From assembly GCF_014229645.1 (NCBI RefSeq), contig NZ_JAATOD010000004.1:146389-210388 (forward strand): a stretch of DNA of 64,000 nt. The letters are read 5' to 3'. The DNA is from Listeria swaminathanii (lineage in GTDB: Bacteria; Bacillota; Bacilli; Lactobacillales; Listeriaceae). Each line of letters begins with the position of its first letter. Position 1 is the stretch's first letter. Both the position numbers and the translations under genes were made by a program. Below, piece by piece: positions 20,799 through 29,783 of the stretch. Below the pieces are notes generated by a model, which saw only the letters and a program-made list of their open reading frames with translations, had not been told where the DNA came from and searched no databases.

Positions 20799-21743
20799 AT
20801 GAAGAAAATAATTGGACTAACGTTTATTGCAATTTGTTGTATTTTATTTGCACCAACGATAAAAGCACAAGCGGATACAGTTCCGTTGCCAGCGCCTATT
20901 ATTGAAGCATTTCCAGTGGAAGCGATAGCGGAGGCATTTGCGGAAGAACTAGATAAAGATTCTGTCAATGATACGATTACGCAAGCAGATTTAGACACAA
21001 TTACGGTTATTCCTTTACCTGGGTTAGATTTAACGGGGGAAGATTTAAGCGTACTAAACAATGAAGTGTTTCCAAATGCGGTTGAATTAGCGATTTGGAG
21101 TAATACTATTGGAGCAATGCCTGATTTATCAGATGCGCTTCCTGCTTTAGAAAATATTCAAGCAAATGGAGCGAGCATTACTGCTTTTCCAGATGCAAGC
21201 TATCCTAATTTAACCAATGTTGATTTGAGTCAAAATAATTTTGGCTTTAATATTCCTAAGTTTGTTGGAATGGAGGGGCTAGTAAGCATTAACATGGAGC
21301 AAGCGGGATTGTCTGGCTATGTGGCGAAAGATATTTGGATGAATATGCCTAACTTAGATAAATTACTTCTTCGAGGGAATCACTTAATTTCTATTCCAGA
21401 AGATATCTTTCTATCACAACAATTAAGCACGCATTCTTTTGATGAACAGACAGCGACTTATCCTAAAACAACGATTAAACAAGGAGAAAATTTAGAAGTT
21501 TTTGTTCCTTTTATTTACCAAGCATTAGATTTTATTGCGCCAAGTAGTGGAAATTTAATTATTATCAAGGACAATGGCAGAACGCTTTATGAACCAGCTT
21601 ATCCGACCTATGATGGCTCGTACATGTACACTATTGAAACAGCTGGCTTACAACCGGGAGAGCATTTGCTAGAAATTTCATTAGGTTATAACTCTGGAGA
21701 ATATACAGGTTGGTATGATTTCCCAGTAACTATTACGGAATAA
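20799..21743 (+). CDS. Secreted internalin-like LRR protein (314 aa)
   Basis: A signal peptide covers about residues 1-25 (IGLTFIAICCILFAP, ending IKAQA). Next is an internalin-type N-terminal cap with FP, DSVNDTITQADLDTIT, then a short LRR stretch with LPALENIQANGASI, NLTNVDLSQNN and LDKLLLRGNHLISIP. The C-terminal part, about 225-314, is beta-rich and Ig-like. There is no LPXTG, GW module or membrane anchor, so it should be released or held by binding a partner. It lies between the two GH31 genes with an AAAGGAG site and is only 12 bases ahead of the next gene. Ligand unknown. Confidence 0.82.
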   Translation: MKKIIGLTFIAICCILFAPTIKAQADTVPLPAPIIEAFPVEAIAEAFAEELDKDSVNDTITQADLDTITVIPLPGLDLTGEDLSVLNNEVFPNAVELAIWSNTIGAMPDLSDALPALENIQANGASITAFPDASYPNLTNVDLSQNNFGFNIPKFVGMEGLVSINMEQAGLSGYVAKDIWMNMPNLDKLLLRGNHLISIPEDIFLSQQLSTHSFDEQTATYPKTTIKQGENLEVFVPFIYQALDFIAPSSGNLIIIKDNGRTLYEPAYPTYDGSYMYTIETAGLQPGEHLLEISLGYNSGEYTGWYDFPVTITE

Positions 21744-21755
21744 AAAAGGGGCGAG

Positions 21756-24700
21756 ATGATGAAAAAAGGTATGAAGCAAGTTTGTGTCAGTTTAGCTGTT
21801 GTACCACTAGTTTGGCTGAATTTAGGGATAACTCAGCCACTACAAGTGGAAGTGAAAGCGGAAGAAACGAAGAAAAAAGAGACTCAAAAAAAAGCAAATA
21901 CAGAGACTGCCAAGCAACTTAGTAAAGAAGAATATGCGAAATTAAGTGCGGAAGAAGGGCTTGGAAATGTCCTTGAAGCAACGGTGACAGACAATGTCAT
22001 TACGCTTAAAATTGATAACGGGGATGAAGCGGAAGATGATTACTTGGAAATTTCCCCGCTAGCGAATAATTTGCTCAAAGTGAATTTACGTCCGCGAAAT
22101 ATCGAAAACAGTGAATCCACACCTATGATTGATCCGAACGCAACGTTCACAGCGATTGGTGCAACCATTGATTTAGAATCAGATCCAATGATTATTTCAA
22201 CAGACGAATGCACACTTGAAATTGCTAAAGAGCCAGCGCGAATGACTTTTAAAGATAAAAATGGAAAAACGTTATTATCTGAATCAGCGGATGGCGGGAT
22301 TTTCGATGGTGGAGTTAGATTTAAGCGTGGCGCTTCTGACCATGTTTACGGTGCATATGGAATTAGTTTTAGTGACGGAGACCTTGGAATGGAACGTGAT
22401 GATACTGCGGCAGATAGTAATAAGACTGCTCAAGCGGGACAACAAGGTAATGCAGGTGGTCCATTTATGTGGTCTACAGCGGGATATGGCTTACTTGTAG
22501 ATAGTGATGGCGGGTATCCGTACTCTGTTTCAGATGAAGAAAAATTGGAGTTTTATTATGGTGATACAGTTGTTGAAGGTCGTCGCTACGTGAAAGAAAA
22601 TGTAGAGATGTATTTAATGTCTGGTGAGCCAGAAGAAATTATGTCTTCTTATGCTGATGTAACTGGACATACACCAATGATGCCAAAATGGTCACTTGGA
22701 TTCTCTAACTTTGAGTGGGGAACAAACGAAGCTGAATTTAGAGAAAACATTAATACGTATCGTGCGAAAGGGATTCCGATTGATTCTTTTGCATTTGATT
22801 ATGATTGGAAATTCTACGGAGATCCTACGTATGGTGGTGATTATGGTGAGTTTGCTTGGAATACAGAAAACTTCCCATCAGCAAAAGACACGACATTAAA
22901 ATCAGATATGGATGCACTAGGTGTAAAAATGATTGGGATTACAAAACCTCGTGTTGTAACTAATTTAGAAGATGGAACAGCAACGCAACAAGGGAAAGAT
23001 GCAGAAGCAAATGGCTACTGGTATCCAGGGCAATCTGCATATGAAGATTATGCATTCCCTGTAACGGTTAGAAGTATTGACCCATACAATGAAGATGAAC
23101 GTAATTGGTGGTGGTCACATTCTGAGGATGCGCTAGATAAAGGGATTGTTGGTTGGTGGAATGATGAGACTGACAAAGTATCTTCTAATGGAGCAGATTA
23201 TTGGTTTGGTAATTTCACAACTGGATTTACTTCAGAAGCTATGTATGAGGGTCAACGCGACTATACAAATGAACGTGTTTGGCAAACAGGAAGAACCTTC
23301 TATCCAGGAGCACAGCGTTATTCTACTTCTACTTGGTCCGGTGATATCGGCGTTCAGTGGAAAAAAGGAGAAGTTATTGACTGGGCAAATGGGATGCAAG
23401 AACAACCTAGTACAATGCTTTCGACTATTAATTTAGGGCAGACGAAATGGGGCATGGATACAGGTGGTTTCAACGCAAATTCAGGTCAAGTGTTAAATCC
23501 AGACCCAGAACTTTATAGTCGTTGGATGGAATTTAGTTCGTTAGTTCCAGTTTTCCGTACGCATGGTAATCAAAATCAACAACGTCAACCTTGGTTCTAT
23601 GGTGGCACAGCGGAAGAAGTAGCTAAAAGTAGCATGACTTGGCGCTATTCAATGATTCCTTATATGTATGCCTATGAACGTCAAGCATATGACTCTGGTG
23701 TTGGTCTAGTTCAACCACTTACTTTTGATAATCCAACTGATGAAAATGTGGTTAATTTAACAGATGAGTGGATGTTTGGGGACGGATTACTTGCCGCGCC
23801 TGTTTTAGAAGAAGGAGCTGGTTCTCGTGATATTTATTTACCAGCAGGAACATGGATTGACTACAACCGCGGAGATGTATACGAAGGAAATCAAACAATC
23901 AATTATGAAGTGAATGATGACGACTGGACAGATGTGCCAATGTTTGTGAAACAAGGTGCAATCATGCCGATGCAACAACCACAAAACTATGTTGGTGAAA
24001 CAGCAGTCAAAACAATTTATTTAGATACTTTTGCATCAGATAAAGAGACATCATTTACACATTATGATGATGACGGAAAATCTTTTGATTACGAAAAAGA
24101 TACCTATTTAAAACAAAAAATGACTACTTCAAAAACAGCTGATACTAGTACTTTCACGATTGGTGCGAAAGAAGGAAGTTATAAAGCGGATACAGAAAAT
24201 TACATTGTAAAACTACACGGAAATGCCGCTGAAAGTGTCCAAGTAAATGGCGCAGATAGCAAAGTTTATGACGATTTATCTGCTTTAGAAAATGCGGATG
24301 GTAGCGGATATGCAGTAGGTAGTGATGTTTACGGAGCAGTAACATACGTAAAAGTACCAGCTCAAGCCGGTTCCGATACTGTCATTACAACTTCAGGTTC
24401 TGCAAGTGTCGTACAAACAGGAACATACGAAATGGAAACAGGATCCAATTTTGCAGATACAGTTGCTGATAAACCTGTTGCTGAAAAAACGTATGTGGAT
24501 GGCTACGATAAAGACGGCGCCGGAACAACTATCTATGCAAATGTAAAAGATTCTGGTGATTATAATGTTGACTTAACTTACAAAAATGCTTCTTCGGACA
24601 ACCAAGCATTAAGTATTTTTGTCAATGGTGAATACGTAAAACAAACAACGCTAAAACCAAGCACCGATTGGTCAGTTCAGTCCGAAGCATTGCCACTTTC

Positions 24701-25691
24701 AGCAGGGAAAAATAGTATTTCTTATAAAGTGGTAACAGACACAGGCGATAAAGCTGATCAAGTATCACTAGACAAAGTAAGTATCGGCTTCACACCAACC
24801 GTAGCGAAAGTCGAAGCGGAAGAAGCAGATCTTGCCGGTACTTTAAAAGTAACGAATGATCATTGGTTCTATAGTGGAGCAGGCTTTGTTGGTGGATTTG
24901 GAACAGCGGGAGATGAAATTAAGTTTGAAGTGGATGTACCAGCGGACGGCGAGTACGTATTAAACACACGAACTGCCAATGGAACTGGCATGCCGCAAAC
25001 ACTTGATTTATACACAAATGGTGACTACAATTCTCGCGTAACTTTCCCTTCCGAAGGTGAAAACTGGAATATTTGGTCAGATACAGAAAAAGCAGTAAAC
25101 CTAAAAGCAGGCACCAATAAAATCACATTCCTAATGGACGGCGAAACTACTGGTAATGTAAATATTGATAGAATTCTTGTTTCAGCAGAACCAATCAATT
25201 CACCAGTACAGTCTGAAGTAAATCTATTAGATAATGGTGGATTTGAGCGTGATTCAGCTGCAACGACCAATTGGGTAGAGTCTCATCCTGATGGCCAAGA
25301 CAAGGCATACGGCGTTGATAGCGGCTCTGGAGTCAATCCTCCAGAATCACCAGCATTTGGTAAACAGAGCGCTTATTTCTACTTACCTGGAGCTTACAAA
25401 CAGACACTCGCTCAACAAATCGCAGTTCCGTCTAATAATGCGAATTATGACGTCGAAGCATGGGTTAAAGTAAGTAAAGATGATGCAGCAAAAGCACAAA
25501 TGACAGTTAATAATTATGATAGCAGCGATGGTAAAACAATTGACTTAGTTGCAGATGACGTTTGGCATTATGTAACAATTAAAGATGTCAAAGTAACAAC
25601 AGGCAATATTAATACTAGTTTCCAAATGGATTCCCCAGGAGGAACGAGCATTCACATTGATAATGTAAGAGTTATGCCATCTGCAGAATAA
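21756..25691 (+). CDS. ctsZ: GH31 6-alpha-glucosyltransferase
   Basis: Secreted enzyme of 1311 residues, similar in length to B. globisporus CtsZ (1284, recalled). It should make alpha-1,6-glucosylated maltooligosaccharides that CtsY uses to form cycloalternan. Tandem ATGs at 21756 and 21759 are both possible starts. The signal peptide covers about the first 35 residues. The GH31 core has predicted nucleophile D470 in WWNDETD and acid/base D530 in TWSGD. The long C-terminus holds two CBM35-like domains (starts YEMETGSN and VEAEEADL) and a final CBM4/9-like module (NLLDNGGFE, HIDNVRV). No cell-wall anchor is visible. Confidence 0.78.
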   Translation: MMKKGMKQVCVSLAVVPLVWLNLGITQPLQVEVKAEETKKKETQKKANTETAKQLSKEEYAKLSAEEGLGNVLEATVTDNVITLKIDNGDEAEDDYLEISPLANNLLKVNLRPRNIENSESTPMIDPNATFTAIGATIDLESDPMIISTDECTLEIAKEPARMTFKDKNGKTLLSESADGGIFDGGVRFKRGASDHVYGAYGISFSDGDLGMERDDTAADSNKTAQAGQQGNAGGPFMWSTAGYGLLVDSDGGYPYSVSDEEKLEFYYGDTVVEGRRYVKENVEMYLMSGEPEEIMSSYADVTGHTPMMPKWSLGFSNFEWGTNEAEFRENINTYRAKGIPIDSFAFDYDWKFYGDPTYGGDYGEFAWNTENFPSAKDTTLKSDMDALGVKMIGITKPRVVTNLEDGTATQQGKDAEANGYWYPGQSAYEDYAFPVTVRSIDPYNEDERNWWWSHSEDALDKGIVGWWNDETDKVSSNGADYWFGNFTTGFTSEAMYEGQRDYTNERVWQTGRTFYPGAQRYSTSTWSGDIGVQWKKGEVIDWANGMQEQPSTMLSTINLGQTKWGMDTGGFNANSGQVLNPDPELYSRWMEFSSLVPVFRTHGNQNQQRQPWFYGGTAEEVAKSSMTWRYSMIPYMYAYERQAYDSGVGLVQPLTFDNPTDENVVNLTDEWMFGDGLLAAPVLEEGAGSRDIYLPAGTWIDYNRGDVYEGNQTINYEVNDDDWTDVPMFVKQGAIMPMQQPQNYVGETAVKTIYLDTFASDKETSFTHYDDDGKSFDYEKDTYLKQKMTTSKTADTSTFTIGAKEGSYKADTENYIVKLHGNAAESVQVNGADSKVYDDLSALENADGSGYAVGSDVYGAVTYVKVPAQAGSDTVITTSGSASVVQTGTYEMETGSNFADTVADKPVAEKTYVDGYDKDGAGTTIYANVKDSGDYNVDLTYKNASSDNQALSIFVNGEYVKQTTLKPSTDWSVQSEALPLSAGKNSISYKVVTDTGDKADQVSLDKVSIGFTPTVAKVEAEEADLAGTLKVTNDHWFYSGAGFVGGFGTAGDEIKFEVDVPADGEYVLNTRTANGTGMPQTLDLYTNGDYNSRVTFPSEGENWNIWSDTEKAVNLKAGTNKITFLMDGETTGNVNIDRILVSAEPINSPVQSEVNLLDNGGFERDSAATTNWVESHPDGQDKAYGVDSGSGVNPPESPAFGKQSAYFYLPGAYKQTLAQQIAVPSNNANYDVEAWVKVSKDDAAKAQMTVNNYDSSDGKTIDLVADDVWHYVTIKDVKVTTGNINTSFQMDSPGGTSIHIDNVRVMPSAE

Positions 25692-25699
25692 TAATAGAA

Positions 25700-25719
25700 G
25701 GGCGGGGATTTCCCCGTCC
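25700..25719 (+). terminator. Intergenic hairpin after ctsZ
   Basis: Stem GGGCGGGG / CCCCGTCC (one G-U) with a 4-base loop, followed by TTTATAAA. A weak terminator or processing hairpin before the second LRR gene. Confidence 0.5.
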
Positions 25720-25741
25720 TTTATAAATTGGAGGAGATAGT

Positions 25742-26803
25742 ATGAAAAATTTATTTAGACTATTCTTGGTATTTAGTATCGTTATTATCGGAGTTGTTTC
25801 TTTTAAAACGATAGATGCAAGTGCAAGTGTGACAGATGTATATCCATTACCAGCCAGAATAATTGATGTTTTTCCTGATGAGAATTTAGCAGAAGATATG
25901 GTGGAAAACTTTGATAAAACAGATGTAACAGATGTAATCACGCAAGATGATGTAGATGCAGTGACGTCTTTAGGATTGGGTTATTTTAGCGATTATCTAA
26001 CGGACGAAGATTTACAAATGCTGGGAAATGCTTATTTTACCAATGTAAATAATATTATGATTTATCCTACACAAACGATGTTTACAGGTTTTCCCGATTT
26101 ACCAACCTTGCCGAAATTAGATACTTTAAGAGCAGAATGGGTCCAAACATCCGAAATACTATCTGCAAACATTACAGTACCCGATTATCAAAACTACCCA
26201 GAATTAACGTATCTTGATCTTAGTAATAGAACCATCGTTGGCGGCTTACCAGATTTTTCTAATATTCCTAAGCTAGAAACCTTGTTGTTGAGCAATTGCG
26301 GACTCACTTCTGAAGACGTTCCAGATTTTACAAACTTGAAAAATTTGCAGAAAGTAAATTTTCAAACGAACCAATTTAGAACAGAAATGACGGATTTTAC
26401 TCATTTGGATAGTTTGGTTAGTATGGATTTAAGTTATAATTATTTAAATGTGTTGCCGCCTACTATTGTGGATAAAGTAATCGTACTAGGTCAAATTGGA
26501 ACTTTACCGGATCAAAATGTTGCTTTTGGTGAGGATGCAAATATCACGCTACCAGCTTATACGCAACTGAATGATTTGGGGAGGATTAGTGGTTTTCAAG
26601 AAGTTTGGATTCGTGATTCAAATGAGCAAGAAATTTACAACGTGTTTGCAGTAGATTATGACGAAGCGACGAAGCAAATTATTGTGCCAACAAGTAGCCT
26701 TGATAGAGGCGAATACACCATTGGAATTGATTTTAATGGCATAGAGCCTTATGTAGAAGAAGGCGAAGTTATGAATTACTCGGTAAAAATAACGATTAAT
26801 TAA
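25742..26803 (+). CDS. Secreted internalin-like LRR protein (353 aa)
   Basis: Paralog of the LRR protein at 20799. A signal peptide runs to about residue 30 (ending IDASA). The internalin cap reads FPDENLAEDMV, TDVTDVITQDDVDAVT. Several LRRs follow (LPKLDTLRAEW, YPELTYLDLSNR, IPKLETLLLSNCGL, LKNLQKVNFQTN, LDSLVSMDLSYN). A beta-rich Ig-like C-terminus completes it. No LPXTG or GW anchor is present. GGAGGAGA precedes ATG 25742. It closes the GH31/LRR run and ends at a strong terminator. The alternation with GH31 genes suggests joint function, which is inferred. Confidence 0.82.
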   Translation: MKNLFRLFLVFSIVIIGVVSFKTIDASASVTDVYPLPARIIDVFPDENLAEDMVENFDKTDVTDVITQDDVDAVTSLGLGYFSDYLTDEDLQMLGNAYFTNVNNIMIYPTQTMFTGFPDLPTLPKLDTLRAEWVQTSEILSANITVPDYQNYPELTYLDLSNRTIVGGLPDFSNIPKLETLLLSNCGLTSEDVPDFTNLKNLQKVNFQTNQFRTEMTDFTHLDSLVSMDLSYNYLNVLPPTIVDKVIVLGQIGTLPDQNVAFGEDANITLPAYTQLNDLGRISGFQEVWIRDSNEQEIYNVFAVDYDEATKQIIVPTSSLDRGEYTIGIDFNGIEPYVEEGEVMNYSVKITIN

Positions 26804-26808
26804 TTGAA

Positions 26809-26862
26809 AACTTGTGACATGCTAAATAATAGTTGCACATTTGGCTATGTCACAAGTTTTTT
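26809..26862 (+). terminator. Terminator of the GH31/LRR operon
   Basis: Perfect 12-bp stem AACTTGTGACAT (26809-26820) / ATGTCACAAGTT (26847-26858) with a T run. Confidence 0.9.
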
Positions 26863-26866
26863 CTGA

Positions 26867-26895
26867 TTGTAAAGCCTCGTTTTTTCCTGTATAAT
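26867..26895 (+). promoter_or_regulatory. ssrA promoter
   Basis: TTGTAA (26867-26872), 17-base spacer, TATAAT (26890-26895). It starts just past the preceding terminator. The expected precursor 5' end is about 26902, leaving about 17 bases for RNase P to remove. Confidence 0.85.
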
Positions 26896-26918
26896 AACTA
26901 CTGTTAGACTTTAACTCT

Positions 26919-27285
26919 GGGGATGTTACGGATTCGACAGGGATAGTTCGAGCTTGAGTTGCGAGTCGGGGGGATCGTCCTCGTTATCAACGTCAAAGCC
27001 AATAATAACTGGCAAAGAAAAACAAAACCTAGCTTTCGCTGCCTAATAAGCAGTAGCATAGCTGATCCTCCGTGCATCGCCCATGTGCTACGGTAAGGGT
27101 CTCACTCTAAGTGGGCTACACTAGTTAATCTCCGTCTGGGGTTAAATAGAAGAGCTTAATCAGACTAGCTGAATGGAAGCCTGTTACCGGGCCGATGTTT
27201 ATGCGAAATACTAATACGGTGACTACGCTCGTAGATATTTAAGTGCCGATATTTCTGGACGTGGGTTCGACTCCCACCATCTCCA
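26919..27285 (+). ncRNA. ssrA: tmRNA (SsrA)
   Basis: Transfer-messenger RNA for ribosome rescue with SmpB. The acceptor stem pairs GGGGATG (26919-26925) with CATCTCC near 27278-27284. The T arm GTGGGTTCGACTCCCAC is intact. The resume ORF runs from GGC 27011 to TAA 27044-27046 and encodes GKEKQNLAFAA, so the full tag is A-GKEKQNLAFAA. The CCA end is not encoded: after discriminator A27285 the sequence is TAAAA. The gene has its own promoter. No terminator lies directly behind it; the first is at 27741, after a small ORF. Confidence 0.97.
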
Positions 27286-27403
27286 TAAAATGAAAAACGT
27301 TATGAATGGCTTTATGAAGCTGTTTGTAGCTTTTTTATTTACAGTATTTAACTCCACGGTTAACGATGAAAATAAACAAAGTGACATTATAGGGAGGCTA
27401 TCA

Positions 27404-27784
27404 ATGAGTACAGAAGAATTTGTAAAAAACGTTCATAAAGAAAAAGACAATTTATTGAGAGCATACTTTGAAAATCAAAATAGTGAAGTTAGTAATCAAA
27501 TAAATACCATGGAACTAACTGCTAAACAAAAAGAAAAATTAAATAAAGCTCTTGATATAGCTTTAAGTGACATTTGTTTTACTTTGCTATCTGCACTAGA
27601 TGGCGCTACTTCTTTAGGTAACCTCGAACAATCTGATTATACTTTATATGATGAAGATGGAAATGAATTAGTTCAGAATGGACAAATGGAAATAGCTGCA
27701 TATAAGTATTTTTTAATAGAGACTAATAATTCAAAAGTGAACATCCCAAAACTTTTTTTGGGATGTTTTTCTATTTTCCCTTAA
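27404..27784 (+). CDS. Hypothetical protein (126 aa) downstream of ssrA
   Basis: I do not recognise a family with confidence. The frame is open from 27290, but ATG 27404 has the only good site (AGGGAGG at 27391-27397). The product is acidic and helical, with QKEKLNKALDIALSD, a hydrophobic LLSALDGATSLG segment and a YTLYDEDGNELV strand. Its last 15 codons run through a perfect terminator hairpin, which suggests the original stop was lost or that the C-terminus was redrawn by insertion. Position at the 3' end of ssrA, a common integration site, fits accessory DNA. Confidence 0.6.
   Translation: MSTEEFVKNVHKEKDNLLRAYFENQNSEVSNQINTMELTAKQKEKLNKALDIALSDICFTLLSALDGATSLGNLEQSDYTLYDEDGNELVQNGQMEIAAYKYFLIETNNSKVNIPKLFLGCFSIFP
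27741..27771 (+). terminator. Terminator inside the end of the 126-aa ORF
   Basis: Perfect 11-bp stem ACATCCCAAAA / TTTTGGGATGT with a 4-base loop and T run. It probably serves ssrA and the ORF together. Confidence 0.85.
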
Positions 27785-27860
27785 CTTGATCATTTCTTTC
27801 TCTTTTATTTACAATCTTCTGCTAAACTATAATTAAAGGACTAAAGAGAGGACGAGCTAG

Positions 27861-28430
27861 ATGATACGCCTTAGAAAAATTTTTGTTATTTTAATCGCAT
27901 TTGGATTTATATATTTGTTAATTGTAGCGGCATTTATGTTTAGTGGGGCGAGGGCAAAACCGAATGGAGATGCGGATACTATGCTGATTTTAGGTGCGAG
28001 AGTGAACGGGGATCCGGCAGAACCGTCGTCAGTACTAAAGGAAAGATTGGATACGGCTGTTGTTTATTTAAACGAAAATCCTACGTTGAAGGTCATTGTT
28101 AGCGGTGGGCAAGGCGAGGATGAAAGTGCCTCGGAAGCATCGGTTATGGAAGAATATTTAGTAAATCAAGGGATTGCTAGAAGTCGGATTAATGTGGAAG
28201 ATAAATCGACAAGAACGGAAGAAAATCTTAAATATAGTGAGGGGAAATTTAATTTAGGGAAAACGGTGATTGTAACGAGCGATTATCATATGTACCGTGC
28301 GTTAATGTTAGCGAAGCGCCAAGGTGTTGACGCGTCAGGGCTTTCAGCGAAATCACAATCAGCCGGCAAATATAAGAAAATGATGCGGGAAACTTTATCA
28401 ATCACATATGCATGGGTTTTTGATCGATAA
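27861..28430 (+). CDS. DUF218 family membrane protein (YdcF/SanA/ElyC-like)
   Basis: The protein has 189 residues: one N-terminal membrane helix (about 8-28) then an extracytoplasmic DUF218 domain. Typical segments are MLILGARVNGDPA, LKERLDTAV, IVSGGQGEDES, EASVMEEYLVNQGI, EDKSTRTEENL and VIVTSDYHMYRA. In other bacteria such proteins affect envelope integrity and resistance to large antibiotics; no specific reaction can be assigned. GAGAGGACG precedes ATG 27861. The next gene starts 18 bases downstream. Confidence 0.88.
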   Translation: MIRLRKIFVILIAFGFIYLLIVAAFMFSGARAKPNGDADTMLILGARVNGDPAEPSSVLKERLDTAVVYLNENPTLKVIVSGGQGEDESASEASVMEEYLVNQGIARSRINVEDKSTRTEENLKYSEGKFNLGKTVIVTSDYHMYRALMLAKRQGVDASGLSAKSQSAGKYKKMMRETLSITYAWVFDR

Positions 28431-28448
28431 GAAGGTGGGGATTTTGGG

Positions 28449-29345
28449 ATGAAACTAGAACGGATTTTAGCGATATTAGTCATGATTTTGGAGCGGAAGG
28501 TGCTGGCAAGTGAGCTGGCTGAGAAATTTGAAGTAAGCACGCGGACGATTTACCGTGATATGGAGACGCTTTTATATGCGGGATTTCCGGTCGTTTCTTT
28601 ACCAGGGAAAAATGGTGGATTCACGATGCTTGATACGTATAAATTAGCGACATTTACTTTTTCGGAGGCGGAAAAACAGATTTTGTTGGAAGCGTTAGAG
28701 GCTCGGTCGGAATTTATGTTAAATGATAGCCAAGAAACGTTGCGAGAAAAAATCACCTTGTTGCAAACAGAAAAACCGGCAAGTAACCATATTTTCTTTG
28801 ATTCCGCGACGCAACATCGCCGCCAAATCGAAGCAGAAGTGAAACGGAAAATCGCCTACATCCAAAAAGCTTTTACAACTAATAAACAACTAGAAATTAG
28901 TTATATCGCCATGGATGGGGCAGAAACAGAGCGCGAAATTTCACCCCAGAAGTTAAATTTAATGGATGGCAGTTGGTATTTAGAAGCTTATTGCCACAAA
29001 AGAGCAGCGATACGCCATTTTAAATTAACGCGGATAACCACCTTGAGAGAAATCGATAAAGCGATTATGGAAATAGCAGAAACACATTGTGGGTCTGGGG
29101 AAATGGAAAAGATTATCTTGGAATTTCCGAAAAATCAGCTTGGGAAATTGTTGGATTACTTTTTGTGGGAAGAAATGGAAGCTGGAGAAGATTATGTGCG
29201 CGTGACTTTTCTCTATGATTTGGAGCGGCAGATTATTCCGTTTTTATTGATGTTTGGAAGTGCTGTGAAAATTTTAGAACCGGTGTCGCTTCAAAAAGAA
29301 TATAAAGCCGAGGTAGAAAAACTTTATTTTAATTTGAATTGTTGA
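28449..29345 (+). CDS. HTH/WYL-domain transcriptional regulator
   Basis: The protein has 298 residues. A DeoR-type winged helix is at the N-terminus (ILERKVLASELAEKFEVSTRTIYRDMETL), followed by GFPVVSLPGKNGGF and a WYL ligand-sensing domain (ISYIAMDG, GSWYLEAYCHKRAAIRHFKLTRI). Such proteins often sense nucleic-acid or small ligands and control neighbouring genes. It follows the DUF218 gene closely. An inverted repeat TGACA-N6-TGTCA overlaps its stop codon, upstream of an effector-binding gene, and is a plausible operator. Confidence 0.88.
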   Translation: MKLERILAILVMILERKVLASELAEKFEVSTRTIYRDMETLLYAGFPVVSLPGKNGGFTMLDTYKLATFTFSEAEKQILLEALEARSEFMLNDSQETLREKITLLQTEKPASNHIFFDSATQHRRQIEAEVKRKIAYIQKAFTTNKQLEISYIAMDGAETEREISPQKLNLMDGSWYLEAYCHKRAAIRHFKLTRITTLREIDKAIMEIAETHCGSGEMEKIILEFPKNQLGKLLDYFLWEEMEAGEDYVRVTFLYDLERQIIPFLLMFGSAVKILEPVSLQKEYKAEVEKLYFNLNC

Positions 29346-29358
29346 CAGATAGTTGTCA
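29343..29358 (+). promoter_or_regulatory. Candidate operator inverted repeat
   Basis: TGACA-GATAGT-TGTCA starts at the WYL gene stop codon and lies about 14 bases upstream of TATAAT (29371-29376), which precedes the next gene. It is placed as an operator for the adjacent regulator would be. Confidence 0.45.
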
Positions 29359-29399
29359 GGTTTTGTTCGCTATAATGATTTTAAAGGAGGCGGCAAATA

Positions 29400-29783
29400 A
29401 TGATTTTAGAAGAAAATAAAGAAATTTTTGGGAAAAAGATACGTGCAAATAATGAAAATTTTAGCCCGATTGCAGAGCTTTGGGGTGAAGTGATGGTAGA
29501 TAAGCCTGCTGGAGATATTTTTGCGGTGTATAGTAATTATGCAAGTGATTATAAGGGTGACTACGATTTATTGGTCGGGACAGAGGACTGGGATGAAGCG
29601 AAAAGTGCAGTAATTGAAGCAGGAGAGTATTTGGTTTTTTCTGTGGATAACGCCAATCATAAAGGTGTCGAGGAAGCTTGGCAGGAGATTTGGGCGCGGG
29701 ATATTGAATTAAAGCGCGCGTATAGAACGGATTTTGAGTGGTATCATACTAATGGAAAGATAGAAGTATATATTTCGATATAA
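29400..29783 (+). CDS. GyrI-like/AraC effector-binding domain protein
   Basis: Stand-alone small-molecule-binding domain of 127 residues without a DNA-binding part. Visible are KKIRANNENFSPIAELWGE, the strand IFAVYSNYASDYKGDYDLLVGTE, the loop VIEAGEYLVFSV, and the terminal YRTDFEWYHTNGKIEVYISI with the Glu/Trp/Tyr pattern of the family. Relatives bind cationic hydrophobic compounds. AAAGGAGG precedes ATG 29400. It follows the WYL regulator by 54 bases and may be its target; that link is inferred. Confidence 0.82.
   Translation: MILEENKEIFGKKIRANNENFSPIAELWGEVMVDKPAGDIFAVYSNYASDYKGDYDLLVGTEDWDEAKSAVIEAGEYLVFSVDNANHKGVEEAWQEIWARDIELKRAYRTDFEWYHTNGKIEVYISI

Noticed and set aside
26919..27784. 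Prophage or island attachment site at the ssrA 3' end
   Set aside because: No integrase gene and no second copy of the ssrA end were found downstream.
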